Shown: positions 53,014 through 61,798 of the stretch, in pieces
Layout: the number at the start of each line of letters is the position of its first letter
Position numbering within the stretch: position 1 is the stretch's first letter
Source: Streptococcus sanguinis
Lineage (GTDB): Bacteria; Bacillota; Bacilli; Lactobacillales; Streptococcaceae
Length of the DNA stretch: 64,000 nt
Reading direction: 5' to 3'
Assembly (NCBI GenBank): GCA_013378335.1
Contig: CP040556.1
Coordinates: forward strand, 310,001 to 374,000
Translations under genes and position numbers: made by a program
The notes under the pieces: generated by a model
The model's database searches: none
Seen by the model: the letters and a program-made list of their open reading frames with translations, nothing else
What the model was told of the DNA's origin: nothing

Positions 53014-53742
53014 ATGGAATTGTCAATTGAAAAACGAGAACAAATTGTTGACTTACTAAATGCTGAATATGTGATTTCTGAGGAAATGATTGAATGTGTT
53101 AAGGATGCTCTTAAGAAGTATTCAACTAAAAATTATACCGACGAAGTGATTGATAAAATTGTAAGGACACCTCAGAGTTTATCAAAATGTTTAGTTTTGT
53201 TAAGGGAAAGGAAAGAGAGTAATGATTTAAGTTTGTTTCGTGGCATATTAACTGAGTGGTTAGTTTGTGCAGAATACAACGCTCTAAAAAATAAAGGTGC
53301 AGTTGTGATGACAATTACTAATCCAGATCCATCTTCAAAAGCTGATCTTCTTCACATAATAAAGGTTGGTAAACGATTTTCTGCAGTTTTAATTAGAAAT
53401 AAAGAATCTACTAAATTTCAGTTAAAAGAAATGATAAAAAAAGCTATAGAACATATAATTTCACTAGAAAATTATGGGTTTACTAGCCATAAAGTAAAGC
53501 ATGGTGATATGCCTGCTGATATTGTTTATCTCACTGTCTACAATTAGGAACTTCGAAGACGTAAAAAAAGAGAACTTTCACCAGAGAACAATAACTTTAT
53601 TTGTTATGTACAGTATGATAAAAATAAAAAATTTCCAATTCGCAATAACTTAGTAGATCCTTATTTAAAAAAGAATAGAGAGGGAAATTTTGAATTTAAC
53701 TGGAATCCGAATTATAAAGGAAAAACTAACATCAATAAATAA
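53014..53742 (+). pseudogene. possible nuclease-like protein interrupted by an in-frame TAG
   Basis: The frame opens at 53014 (MELSIEKREQIVDLLNAEYV) and stops at TAG 53545-53547 after 177 residues. The same frame then stays open for 64 more codons, beginning ELRRRKKRELSPENNNF and ending at TAA 53742. A C-to-T change in a CAG codon would explain this. The middle part (FRGILTEWLVCAEYNAL, then SSKADLLHIIKVGKRFSAVL) has a Glu...Asp pattern that could be a PD-(D/E)xK-like nuclease, but this is tentative. Both the 177-residue and a read-through 242-residue product are possible. Confidence 0.6.
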
Positions 53743-54122
53743 ATTCAAATATCAAACTCTTATAAAATCGTACTGACATCATCATGTCAAACTAGATATT
53801 TCAAAGAAATCTTATCTGTACCAAATCAATTTTTATACTATTTGTATAAGTAATTTAATTTTGTTAAAACTCTTTTAAAGTCGTATTATTAAAGTTGAGT
53901 TTACTTCTTTAAATAAATGCGAGTACTTTCAATCGCATCAAATGATACAATAGAAACCCTGTTTTGACATTTTTTTCTGATGTTAAATTACTAATAAAAT
54001 ACCTAAAGTAATTCCCCTGTTTCGATTAAACTTATTAATATTTTTTGAAATAAATCGTTAGTTGGAATTAGTTAGAGACTGATATAGAGATGTTCTAAAA
54101 TCATTTGAAATGTATTCTTGTC
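53743..54122. other. AT-rich non-coding stretch
   Basis: I see no gene, promoter or strong hairpin. It separates the PIN module from a displaced rpsI 3' end. Confidence 0.6.
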
Positions 54123-54173
54123 AAACCAGGCTTGAAAAAAGCTCGTAAAGTATCACAATTTAGTAAACGTTAA
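54123..54173 (+). pseudogene. displaced rpsI 3' end from another lineage
   Basis: These 51 bases translate as [16 protein letters not shown] plus stop, the S9 C-terminus with one Ala-to-Val change. They match the resident rpsI end in 42 of 51 positions, and most differences are synonymous (for example AGT for TCA, TTG for CTT). This is a former attachment junction carrying an rpsI end of different origin, not a simple duplication. Confidence 0.85.
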
Positions 54174-54192
54174 AACTTATTTACACTTATTG

Positions 54193-54224
54193 AAAGCATT
54201 TCGTCTAATACGAGATGCTTTTTT
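54193..54224 (+). terminator. terminator behind the displaced rpsI end
   Basis: Stem AAGCATTTCGT / ACGAGATGCTT and T run, at the same distance from the stop as a genuine rpsI terminator. Confidence 0.8.
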
Positions 54225-54292
54225 CTGGCTTAATTTTACAAATTGGGTAAATAAGAGTTAGAATTTGGCCAGAAATTATGATATAACTTAAG

Positions 54293-54450
54293 AAAGAAAT
54301 CAAACGTCAAACGAAAAAGAAGGTTCTTTTCCCTAATGAGGAGGCTATGGAACGTTATTTAGTTACTCTGTTTGAAGATTATAATTTCAAGCAAAGTCAA
54401 CGAATCCATTAAGGGTTTGGACAATGTTCTGACACACTTGAAAGCTTATT
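54293..54450 (+). pseudogene. 3' remnant of an IS256-family transposase
   Basis: Nearly identical to 61051-61208, the last part of the intact transposase gene downstream. It carries a premature TAA (CATTAAGGG where the intact copy reads CATAAAGGG). The 5' part of the gene and both IS ends are missing. Confidence 0.9.
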
Positions 54451-54637
54451 CTTGAAATCAAATTTGTTCTGGAGTAAAAAAAACCAGGGTTGAAACCCTA
54501 GTTGGAGAAAATATCGCATAAATCGCGATTGGTTGATAATAACATGAACTAATCAGAGTATCAATCAATTAGGTGATGAACTTATTATTGTAAAGATACT
54601 TTAGCTTGCGAAACTGTTCACTTCAATTGTGTGATTT
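54451..54637. other. short intergenic region
   Basis: No gene. AAACCAGGGTT-GAA-ACCCTAGTT (about 54481-54505) is a hairpin that could end minus- or plus-strand transcription. Confidence 0.45.
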
Positions 54638-55504
54638 TTACTGATTGTTCCATGCGACTAGAATGGCATCATTAGGATTTTTAGTAGTCACTTTACCATA
54701 AACTTGATCAAGCACTTCTTCGAAGGCTTGATGAGCTTTTTTCTTTATAGGATAAAGCCCATCGAGGACATTATCGAAGGCTGTGTGATTGAATTGTGTA
54801 CGTGGTGTACCAAATATATTATCTAAGATATCATCAAAAGGAGTTTTAGTGTTTTCTATAAGTGATATGTTATTAGTTTGTGAAGGATGTGAAGGTGACG
54901 AATAGTTTTCCGAAGCACCAGATGTTGCATCCACCTGAGAGGTAACTGAGGAATTAATACCATTCACAGCAGATGTAAACTGTAGAAAATGCATCAGACA
55001 AGTATTAAAATAATCTTTTGTCGCTATATCTTTGATATTTCCTGCCTCGTCGAATGCTTCGCGTGCATAACCTAGGAGAAACTCATTGCCAGGCAATACC
55101 CAAGCATCTAGACCCGGAGACTGAAGAATCTCTTTGAGATGGAGTTGTGATCGTCCAGTTCCTAGTGGAGAATAAGAGGCACCAATAATATAAACAGGCT
55201 TTTTTAAAAAAGGATGTAAATCATACGATAACCATTCAAGGGCAGATTTTAAACATGAAGTGATAGTGTAATTATGTTCAGGACAGGCAATAAGAACACC
55301 ATCGGCTGACTGTATTTTTTGGCTGACTTCTTGAATGATTGGGTAAGAACTTGTTTTTTTATTCTGACTAAAAAGAGGAAATGAAGTAAGTTCGATAATT
55401 TCTAAATGGAATTGTTGCTGGTAGTTTTTCTTTATCCATTGAAGTAATATACGGTTATATGAGTGTTTAGCGTTTGAACCGACTAAACCAACAAGTTTTA
55501 TCAT
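54638..55504 (-). CDS. NADPH-dependent FMN reductase-like protein with repeat tail
   Basis: A 288-residue protein. Residues 1-180 are a flavodoxin-like FMN reductase (LVGLVGSNAKHSYNRILLQW, LIACPEHNYTITSCLKSALE and GASYSPLGTGRSQ). After a Ser/Thr-rich linker the tail has three similar short motifs, PFDDILDNIFG, AFDNVLDGLY and AFEEVLDQVYG. These may dock it to a partner, perhaps the FAD protein at 57207. The ATG at 55504 follows GGAG. It starts 9 bases after the stop of the second reductase gene and probably shares its transcript. Confidence 0.82.
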   Translation of the reverse strand: MIKLVGLVGSNAKHSYNRILLQWIKKNYQQQFHLEIIELTSFPLFSQNKKTSSYPIIQEVSQKIQSADGVLIACPEHNYTITSCLKSALEWLSYDLHPFLKKPVYIIGASYSPLGTGRSQLHLKEILQSPGLDAWVLPGNEFLLGYAREAFDEAGNIKDIATKDYFNTCLMHFLQFTSAVNGINSSVTSQVDATSGASENYSSPSHPSQTNNISLIENTKTPFDDILDNIFGTPRTQFNHTAFDNVLDGLYPIKKKAHQAFEEVLDQVYGKVTTKNPNDAILVAWNNQ

Positions 55505-55513
55505 ATTCAACTC

Positions 55514-56125
55514 CTATTTCTCTGATTGATAGCGATAAGTACGTACTTTATTTATGTTTTTTAGACGTAAGTCAGGATTTTGCTTTGAAACATTTACAAA
55601 AAGAAGAAAATGAGACATCTTTTTATCAAGGTTTTCACGAACCTGAGAGTTAAGTAATTCATTATTTTCATCAAAAGCTTCAAGAGAACGAGAGAGTAAA
55701 AAACCACTGTCTGCTTGAACTGCTGCCTGCAACTGAGGCGAGCGTAGAACATCTAGTAGATGATCTTGTGCACGACTGGTCCCTAAATTTCCGTATGAGG
55801 CTCCTACAATCATGGTTGGTTTTTCTAAGAGTGGAAAAGGTTCGAATGCTAGCCATTCTAGTGCATTTAGAAGTTGTGCAGGAACAGAATGATCGTATTC
55901 AGGTGTAACAAATAAAACGGCATCTGCCTCAAGTATTAGTTGTCTAAATGCATCAACTTTAGTATTTTTTTCCTCTAGCAAGTCTTTAGAGAACTGAGGG
56001 AGTTTTTCAATATCAAAAAAGGTAAAACTAGCTTGATTTTTGAATCTTTTTGAAAGGTAAACGGCTAATTTATGGTTTGTAGAACTTGGATGCTCTGCGC
56101 CGACTATTGTTATGATATTTAACAT
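55514..56125 (-). CDS. NAD(P)H-dependent FMN reductase
   Basis: A 203-residue flavodoxin-like reductase that transfers electrons from NAD(P)H to FMN. Motifs: IVGAEHPSSTNHKLAVYLS, FVTPEYDHSVPAQLLNALEW and GASYGNLGTSRAQDH. It is a paralogue of the next gene without the repeat tail. GGAGAATTATATG precedes the start. Likely an electron donor for the fumarate-reductase-like flavoprotein. Confidence 0.88.
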   Translation of the reverse strand: MLNIITIVGAEHPSSTNHKLAVYLSKRFKNQASFTFFDIEKLPQFSKDLLEEKNTKVDAFRQLILEADAVLFVTPEYDHSVPAQLLNALEWLAFEPFPLLEKPTMIVGASYGNLGTSRAQDHLLDVLRSPQLQAAVQADSGFLLSRSLEAFDENNELLNSQVRENLDKKMSHFLLFVNVSKQNPDLRLKNINKVRTYRYQSEK

Positions 56126-56229
56126 ATAATTCTCCAGTACCTAAGAAGTTTTTGTTAATTGTATTATACTCTAAGGTTGCCATATAAAAATAAAAAAGTC
56201 ATATCTAAATTCATGACTTTTTTTATCTT

Positions 56230-57096
56230 TTATAATGGATTGATTTGACTTGTTTCCCTGTATTCTGCCGACGTTTTTCCGGTATAGGCCTTAAAGTTTC
56301 GATGGAAATTGGAGACCGCTTTGTAGCCTAGCTCTTCACTAATCACTTCGATAGATTTGGTAGTTAGACTAAGCTGTTCTTTTGCGTATTCTAACCGGAT
56401 AGTGGTACGTAGTTCAACAAAAGAGAGTCCAAATAACTCTTGGCAGAGTCTTGAAAAATAATTAGGTTGATAGGAGAAGTGATGTGCAACTTCCTTTTGT
56501 GTCACTGTTTGTAAGTGTTCTGAGATGTATTTCATAATCATCCCAGATTGGCTTTCTTTTGATGCATGTTTAATCTTTGAATCTGGAAAAAGAGAGTTCA
56601 ATTTGGAGACTTTACTCTCATGTTCACGCAAAAGCTCAGTAAATAGAAGCCCACAGATTTTTTGACTTTGAAATTGAACATATTGATCATTGTCTGTCGT
56701 TTCTTCTAGTTTTTCGATAACATTTAAGTAGGCGTGACAAACTTCGCTGTCTAAATGGGTGAACACAATCATTGAAGTTTGCTCATCTATAGGATTCATA
56801 AAGTCATGAATGAGTGCGTTATCTCCTACGGTAAATTGAGAAATGGGATTAGGAATATCGAAAATAGCATGGTGGACACGTAAGAGTAGAGGCGTTTGAT
56901 CTAGTGACTCGACTCGTAGTGTGGTTGATTGGTTGAATAGGATAATATCGTAAGGCTTGTGGTGAGTAACTTTTTCTTGATAATATAAAGTGATATTAGA
57001 AAGTGTTTCAATAATATAAACCTGTTTTTGTTTATCTTTTAAGCTAGATTTAGGGAATTCAAGGGTTCGGTGCAAGCAATTTGAAATAGTGAACAT
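56230..57096 (-). CDS. AraC family transcriptional regulator
   Basis: A 288-residue regulator. Residues 1-170 form an N-terminal sensing domain; residues about 188-285 contain two HTH motifs (VTQKEVAHHFSYQPNYFSRL and IEVISEELGYKAVSNFHRNF, then YTGKTSAEYR). It is divergent from the FAD-protein gene, with 110 bases between starts, and most likely activates that gene and perhaps the reductases. Confidence 0.9.
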   Translation of the reverse strand: MFTISNCLHRTLEFPKSSLKDKQKQVYIIETLSNITLYYQEKVTHHKPYDIILFNQSTTLRVESLDQTPLLLRVHHAIFDIPNPISQFTVGDNALIHDFMNPIDEQTSMIVFTHLDSEVCHAYLNVIEKLEETTDNDQYVQFQSQKICGLLFTELLREHESKVSKLNSLFPDSKIKHASKESQSGMIMKYISEHLQTVTQKEVAHHFSYQPNYFSRLCQELFGLSFVELRTTIRLEYAKEQLSLTTKSIEVISEELGYKAVSNFHRNFKAYTGKTSAEYRETSQINPL

Positions 57097-57168
57097 AGAA
57101 TCTCCAAAGGATATATTTCGTCACAAAAGAGGACAATTAGAACCATTTTTTTAGTCGTTTTTATCAAG

Positions 57169-57174
57169 TATAAT
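57169..57174 (+). promoter_or_regulatory. -10 of the flavoprotein promoter
   Basis: TATAAT with only a poor -35 (TTTTTT) at the right distance, as expected for a promoter that needs an activator such as the divergent AraC protein. Confidence 0.5.
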
Positions 57175-57206
57175 TATAGCATAAAAAAGAAAGCGAGACA
57201 TTTCAC

Positions 57207-58700
57207 ATGGTTAAAGAATATAAGGTAGATATTGTTGTAGCTGGTGCAGGAGGAGCTGGATTAGCCGCTGCTCACGCTGCTTCTAAAAATGGTCTTTCGG
57301 TCTTATTGCTTGAGAAACTTCCTCAAATTGGTGGAAATACTAAAATTTCCTCTGGTTTTTTTGCAGTAGACACAGAAGAACAAAGAGCTTTGGGATTAAA
57401 ACTATCAACAAAGGAAGCAATTGATGAGCTTCAACGTCATAATCATTATTTGTCAAATGGAGCTTTACTTAAAAATATTATTGAGCATGCCAAAGAAACT
57501 CTTGAAGAAATTAAGTCTTTAGGAATGGAGATCGAGTTAAATAGAAATGAGAACACAACACAATTTGCTCATTTAGGGAACCCTTATCGTGGTGGGTCTT
57601 ATCATATGTATATGAATAAGAACGAATCTTATGGACGGATTCAGGAAAGCTTAGAAAAACAAGGCGTACAAGTGGAATTCGGTGTAACGATGAAAAGTCT
57701 TATTCAGGATGAAAGTGGACGTGTTATAGGACTCCAAGCAGTAACAGAAACTGGTCAAGAAGTGTATGTTCATGCGAAGGCAAGCATCATTACAACTGGT
57801 GGTTTTGGTGGTGATAAACGACGAGTTGCTCAAGTAATGCGAACAATTAACTTAAGAACCTTAGGTGTTCCAAGTATGGGTGAAGGTCTTACCTCTATGG
57901 AACAAGTAGGTGGTGTTAATATTGATGGTGCCGCTCTCATCCATGCTGCACAAATGGCTGAATCTGTGGTGTCTCAGGAAACAAAAGGAAAACAATTGGC
58001 AGGGTTTAATGACTCTCCACTTACTCAATTATTATTATCACCTCTATTATGGGTAGACCCACAAGGTGCACGATTTACAAATGAGGATGCTGTCTATGAT
58101 ACAGTTGAATGGTCTAATGCAGGATATGGAGTAGGTGGTAAATATTACTATGTGATGGACCGTGCTACACTAGAAGATTATTCAAAAGGAACTGACCTAT
58201 TGATTTCTAAATCAGGTCCTGGTGCAAGCGATGCTAAGGGTGACTTCGTTGCCTTAGCGGACGAAGCAGTTAGTCAAGGAATTGCATTTAAAGGTGCTAC
58301 ACTAGAAGAACTTGCAGAAAATGCAGGTATGGATTTAGAAACTTTCGTGGATACCGTTTCAGAATATAATCAAATGGTGGCTAAGAAAGAAGATACGAGC
58401 TTTAGCAAATCTGAAGCATCTTTGAAATATAGTATCGAGGACGGCCCTTACTATGCTTTTATCGCTCAGGTTGTTTATTTGGGAACAGTGGGAGGAGTTC
58501 GTGTCGATAAAGATTTGCGAGTCCTTGACGCCTATAATAAGGTGATTCCAGGTCTTTATACAGGTGGTGCAAATGCAGGAGGCTATTATGCACCAAAAAA
58601 TTACCCTGCCTACGAGGGGCTAGCTTCTGGCTTCTCTTGGACCTCAGGCTACTTAGCGGGACTTGCTGCTGTAAAGGATATTAAAAACAATATCTACTAG
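57207..58700 (+). CDS. FAD-dependent fumarate-reductase-like oxidoreductase
   Basis: A 497-residue flavoprotein of the FAD_binding_2 family, related to fumarate, urocanate and other enoate reductases. The FAD motif is VVAGAGGAGLAAAHAASKNG at residues 10-30, with GGNTKISSGFFAVDT following. The catalytic-domain end reads GTVGGVRVDKDLRVLDAYNK and GLYTGGANAGGYY. There is no signal peptide, haem domain or covalent-FMN domain, so it is cytoplasmic and probably receives electrons from the FMN reductases nearby. The organic acid substrate is unknown. Confidence 0.88.
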   Translation: MVKEYKVDIVVAGAGGAGLAAAHAASKNGLSVLLLEKLPQIGGNTKISSGFFAVDTEEQRALGLKLSTKEAIDELQRHNHYLSNGALLKNIIEHAKETLEEIKSLGMEIELNRNENTTQFAHLGNPYRGGSYHMYMNKNESYGRIQESLEKQGVQVEFGVTMKSLIQDESGRVIGLQAVTETGQEVYVHAKASIITTGGFGGDKRRVAQVMRTINLRTLGVPSMGEGLTSMEQVGGVNIDGAALIHAAQMAESVVSQETKGKQLAGFNDSPLTQLLLSPLLWVDPQGARFTNEDAVYDTVEWSNAGYGVGGKYYYVMDRATLEDYSKGTDLLISKSGPGASDAKGDFVALADEAVSQGIAFKGATLEELAENAGMDLETFVDTVSEYNQMVAKKEDTSFSKSEASLKYSIEDGPYYAFIAQVVYLGTVGGVRVDKDLRVLDAYNKVIPGLYTGGANAGGYYAPKNYPAYEGLASGFSWTSGYLAGLAAVKDIKNNIY

Positions 58701-58710
58701 GAGAAAAAAG

Positions 58711-59910
58711 ATGAATATGAAAAACAATATAAACCCGAGTTCTTGGACGTTTAAGATATCTTTACTATCTTTATCTATTTTAGCACAAACAGCCCCATCA
58801 GTTTCTATTGCAAATACTCAACTAGCACATTTATTCCCAGAACAGTCAACATCAGCTATTGAATTGATTTCAACATTGCCAAATTTTGGTGTTTTACTTT
58901 TGATTTTATTTTCAGAATCAATTGCTAAGCGTTTTGGAATTAAGCCTACAATAATGGCAGGACTAACCATGTACCTTATTGGTGGTATCCTTCCTGCGTT
59001 TATTCCCAACTACTATGCATTTGTTGTTTTACGTTTACTTATGGGATTTGGTATTGGTCTTTTTAATCCATTCTCAGTATCGTTGATGTATCGCTTTTAT
59101 AAAGATCAAGAACTGACTGATATGTTGGGCTATCAAAATACGAGTCAGAATCTTGGGAATGCAGGATTTGGTTTCTTGCTTGCTGCTTTAATTATTGCTG
59201 GATGGAACGTGGCTTACATGGGGTTTGCGATTGGTCTTATTCCCTTAATTCTCTTTGGAGCTTTTGTCATGATACCAGAAGATAAACCGAAGGAAAGAGA
59301 CAGTGGTCAAGTTCAATCTAAGACAAGACTAAAAGATTCAATCAATACACATATTATTTTACTAGCATTGTTGTTTATGGCTGTCTTTGCGATGTTCTTG
59401 ATGATGACTATTAAAATGGCATTACTAGGTGAAGAAACAGGCCTTATTACTCCTTCAGCAGCCTCTTCAATTCTTGCCTCATTAGGTTTATCATCAATGA
59501 TTGCCGCCCCATTCTTTGGTAAGTTAAGTAAATTCTTTGGGAATTTTATCCTTCCAATCTCCTTTAGTGGAATTGCATTATCTTTCTTTATTGTATCGCA
59601 TGCTAATAATGTGGGTATGCTTACAGCAGGTGTAGTAATTGCAGGATTGTTCTTTGGATGGGTATTCCCACAAGCTTTCCTACGAGTATCTCAAGTAGCT
59701 CCTAGAAATGGTGGTACTTTAACGACATCAGTTGTTTTAATGGGAATCAATTTTGGAGCAGCTTTTTCAGCGATTATTATCAACTATATTGCAGGTTTAT
59801 TTGGTTTCACAACTGCTGCAGGAGTGTTGACAATGTGTGGTATCGGATTTGTGATTCTTGCGATATTTGAGTTTATTTACACCTTTTTTGATCAACGTAA
59901 GGTTAATTAA
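58711..59910 (+). CDS. MFS transporter
   Basis: A 399-residue carrier with about 12 membrane segments and the loop RLLMGFGIGLFNPFSVSLM. It starts 10 bases after the flavoprotein gene (AGGAGAAAAAAG before the ATG), so it probably imports that enzyme's substrate or exports its product. It resembles the core-genome carrier at 7208 in length and N-terminal layout. Confidence 0.87.
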   Translation: MNMKNNINPSSWTFKISLLSLSILAQTAPSVSIANTQLAHLFPEQSTSAIELISTLPNFGVLLLILFSESIAKRFGIKPTIMAGLTMYLIGGILPAFIPNYYAFVVLRLLMGFGIGLFNPFSVSLMYRFYKDQELTDMLGYQNTSQNLGNAGFGFLLAALIIAGWNVAYMGFAIGLIPLILFGAFVMIPEDKPKERDSGQVQSKTRLKDSINTHIILLALLFMAVFAMFLMMTIKMALLGEETGLITPSAASSILASLGLSSMIAAPFFGKLSKFFGNFILPISFSGIALSFFIVSHANNVGMLTAGVVIAGLFFGWVFPQAFLRVSQVAPRNGGTLTTSVVLMGINFGAAFSAIIINYIAGLFGFTTAAGVLTMCGIGFVILAIFEFIYTFFDQRKVN

Positions 59911-59951
59911 ATATCATAAACTGAAATTTAACTGTTTTGAATCTTTACGGG

Positions 59952-61261
59952 TAGTGTACAATAAGTTGTGTAAACACAAAAAGGAATAAATCCGTTATAG
60001 TAGAGTTGCGAAACATTACTAGAAAGAGATTTATTCCTATGACTCAGTTTACCACAGAATTGCTACACTTTCTAGCCCAAAAGCAAGATATTGATGAATT
60101 TTTCCGTTCATCCCTTGAAACAGCTATGAATGATCTGCTTCAAGCAGAATTGTCGGCCTTTTTAGGTTATGAACCTTATGATAAGGCTGGATATCATACC
60201 GGCAATAGTCGTAATGGAACCTATTCACGGAAATTTGAAACCAAATATGGGACTGTTCAGTTAACTATTCCAAGAGATCGTAATGGGAACTTTAGTCCAG
60301 CTTTGCTTCCCGCTTATGGACGTCGAGATGACCACTTGGAAGAGATGGTTATCAAACTCTATCAAACCGGCGTAACGACTCGAGAAATTAGTGACATCAT
60401 CGAGCGAATGTATGGTCATCACTATAGTCCTGCCACCATTTCTAATATCTCAAAAGCAACTCAGGAGAATGTCACTGCTTTTCATGAGCGAATCTTAGAA
60501 GCCAATTACTCTGTTTTATTTCTTGACGGAACCTATCTTCCATTAAGACGTGGAACCGTTAGTAAAGAATGTATTCATATCGCACTTGGCATTACACCAG
60601 AAGGACAGAAAGCTGTTCTTGGATATGAGATTGCCCCAAATGAAAATAATGCTTCTTGGTCGACTATGCTAGACAAGCTTCAAAATCAAGGGATTCAACA
60701 GGTTTCACTCGTAGTCACAGATGGCTTCAAGGGACTTGAGCAGATGATCAGTCAGGCTTACCCATTAGCTAAACAACAACGTTGCTTAATTCATATCAGT
60801 CGAAATTTGGCTAGTAAGGTGAAGCGATTTGATCGAGCGGTTATTCTGGAGCAATTTAAAACGATTTATCGTGCTGAAAATTTAGAAATAGCAGTACAAG
60901 CTTTGGAGGACTTTATCGCTGAATGGAAACCAAAGTATAAGAAAATAATGGAAAGTTTGGAGAATGCGGAAAATCTTTTAACTTTTTATCAGTTTCCCTA
61001 CCAGATTTGGCACAGCATTTATTCGACAAACCTCATTGAGTCTCTCAACAAAGAAATCAAACGTCAAACGAAAAAGAAGGTTCTTTTTCCTAACGAGGAG
61101 GCTCTGGAACGTTACTTAGTTACTTTGTTTGAAGATTATAATTTCAAGCAAAGTCAACGGATCCATAAAGGGTTTGGTCAATGTTCTGACACACTTGAAA
61201 GCTTATTTGATTAACAACCCCGTAACTCTACTTGAGTGTTTACACAAAATTATTGACAGTA
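59952..61261 (+). mobile_element. IS256-family insertion sequence
   Basis: One transposase gene between imperfect terminal inverted repeats. The left end TAGTGTACAATAAGTTGTGTAAACAC (59952-59977, quoted in part as GTTGTGTAAACAC) pairs with GTGTTTACACAAAATTATTG at the right (61236-61261). No clear target-site duplication flanks it. A truncated second copy lies at 54293-54450. Confidence 0.85.
60039..61214 (+). CDS. IS256-family (mutator type) transposase
   Basis: DDE transposase, 391 residues, full length. Family blocks: ELSAFLGYEPYDKAGYHTGN, SRKFETKYGTVQLTIPRDRN, catalytic Asp in LFLDGTYLPLRR, Asp in VVTDGFKGLEQM followed by QQRCLIHISRNLASKV, and Glu in STNLIESLNKEIKRQTK. The ATG at 60039 is chosen; an in-frame reading from 60006 overlaps the upstream leader. 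Confidence 0.94.
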   Translation: MTQFTTELLHFLAQKQDIDEFFRSSLETAMNDLLQAELSAFLGYEPYDKAGYHTGNSRNGTYSRKFETKYGTVQLTIPRDRNGNFSPALLPAYGRRDDHLEEMVIKLYQTGVTTREISDIIERMYGHHYSPATISNISKATQENVTAFHERILEANYSVLFLDGTYLPLRRGTVSKECIHIALGITPEGQKAVLGYEIAPNENNASWSTMLDKLQNQGIQQVSLVVTDGFKGLEQMISQAYPLAKQQRCLIHISRNLASKVKRFDRAVILEQFKTIYRAENLEIAVQALEDFIAEWKPKYKKIMESLENAENLLTFYQFPYQIWHSIYSTNLIESLNKEIKRQTKKKVLFPNEEALERYLVTLFEDYNFKQSQRIHKGFGQCSDTLESLFD

Positions 61262-61574
61262 TCTGGTTATGAGATAAACTATAGTGATGGGGCTTTTAAA
61301 AAGAAGTAAATCGATTTAATTTCTTATTAGATTTTAAGTTTGATCAAGATTTTTTAGAAAATCCAGATGTTGTTTTTTTCTCTACCTATTTTTCTAAAAC
61401 GGGAAAAATCAGATACAATAATCTTTGTAGGTGTAGAAGTTAATTTTTACAGAACTAAATTATTCCCCTATTTAGAATCTATTAATTCATATTTTATGAA
61501 ATTAATTAGTAGATATAGTTCTGAGAAGCATTGATATTGCGCTGTTTTTAGTTCAAGTGAAAACAATACTTTCC
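61262..61574. other. degenerate coding remnant
   Basis: No intact gene. One frame reads LLLDFKFDQDFLENPDVVFF and shifts near 61410 into SDTIIFVGVEVNFYRTKLFP, ending at 61533. This looks like the decayed 3' end of a gene of unknown family. Confidence 0.45.
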
Positions 61575-61625
61575 AAACCAGTTCTCAAGAAACCTCGTAA
61601 ACCATCGTAATTCTCAAGCTATTAA
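61575..61625 (+). pseudogene. decayed rpsI 3' end (outermost junction)
   Basis: 51 bases aligned without gaps to the rpsI end, 41 identical. Here the reading frame has decayed (TAA in place of CAA), as expected if the original rpsI end was pushed away and is no longer under selection. The chromosome's own terminator follows at 61651. Confidence 0.75.
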
Positions 61626-61650
61626 TAATCAGTGATACATCAAACTACCA

Positions 61651-61684
61651 AGCGCTCAAGAGGTTTACCTCGTGAGTGTTTTTT
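61651..61684 (+). terminator. original rpsI terminator
   Basis: Stem AGCGCTCAAGAGGT / ACCTCGTGAGTGTT with T run, behind the decayed rpsI end. Confidence 0.75.
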
Positions 61685-61798
61685 ACGTTATTCAACTCAC
61701 CTATAAAATTCTTCTATTACTTTCATAGAAAATATATATTAGCCAGATAGGGGCAATCATAGTAAAATAGCTATCAAAATAGACTAAAGGAGTTTGGA

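Noticed and set aside
59940..61270. Target-site duplication of the IS256 element
   Set aside because: The 8-9 bases flanking the inverted repeats (TTTACGGG-like at left, TCTGGTTA at right) do not match.
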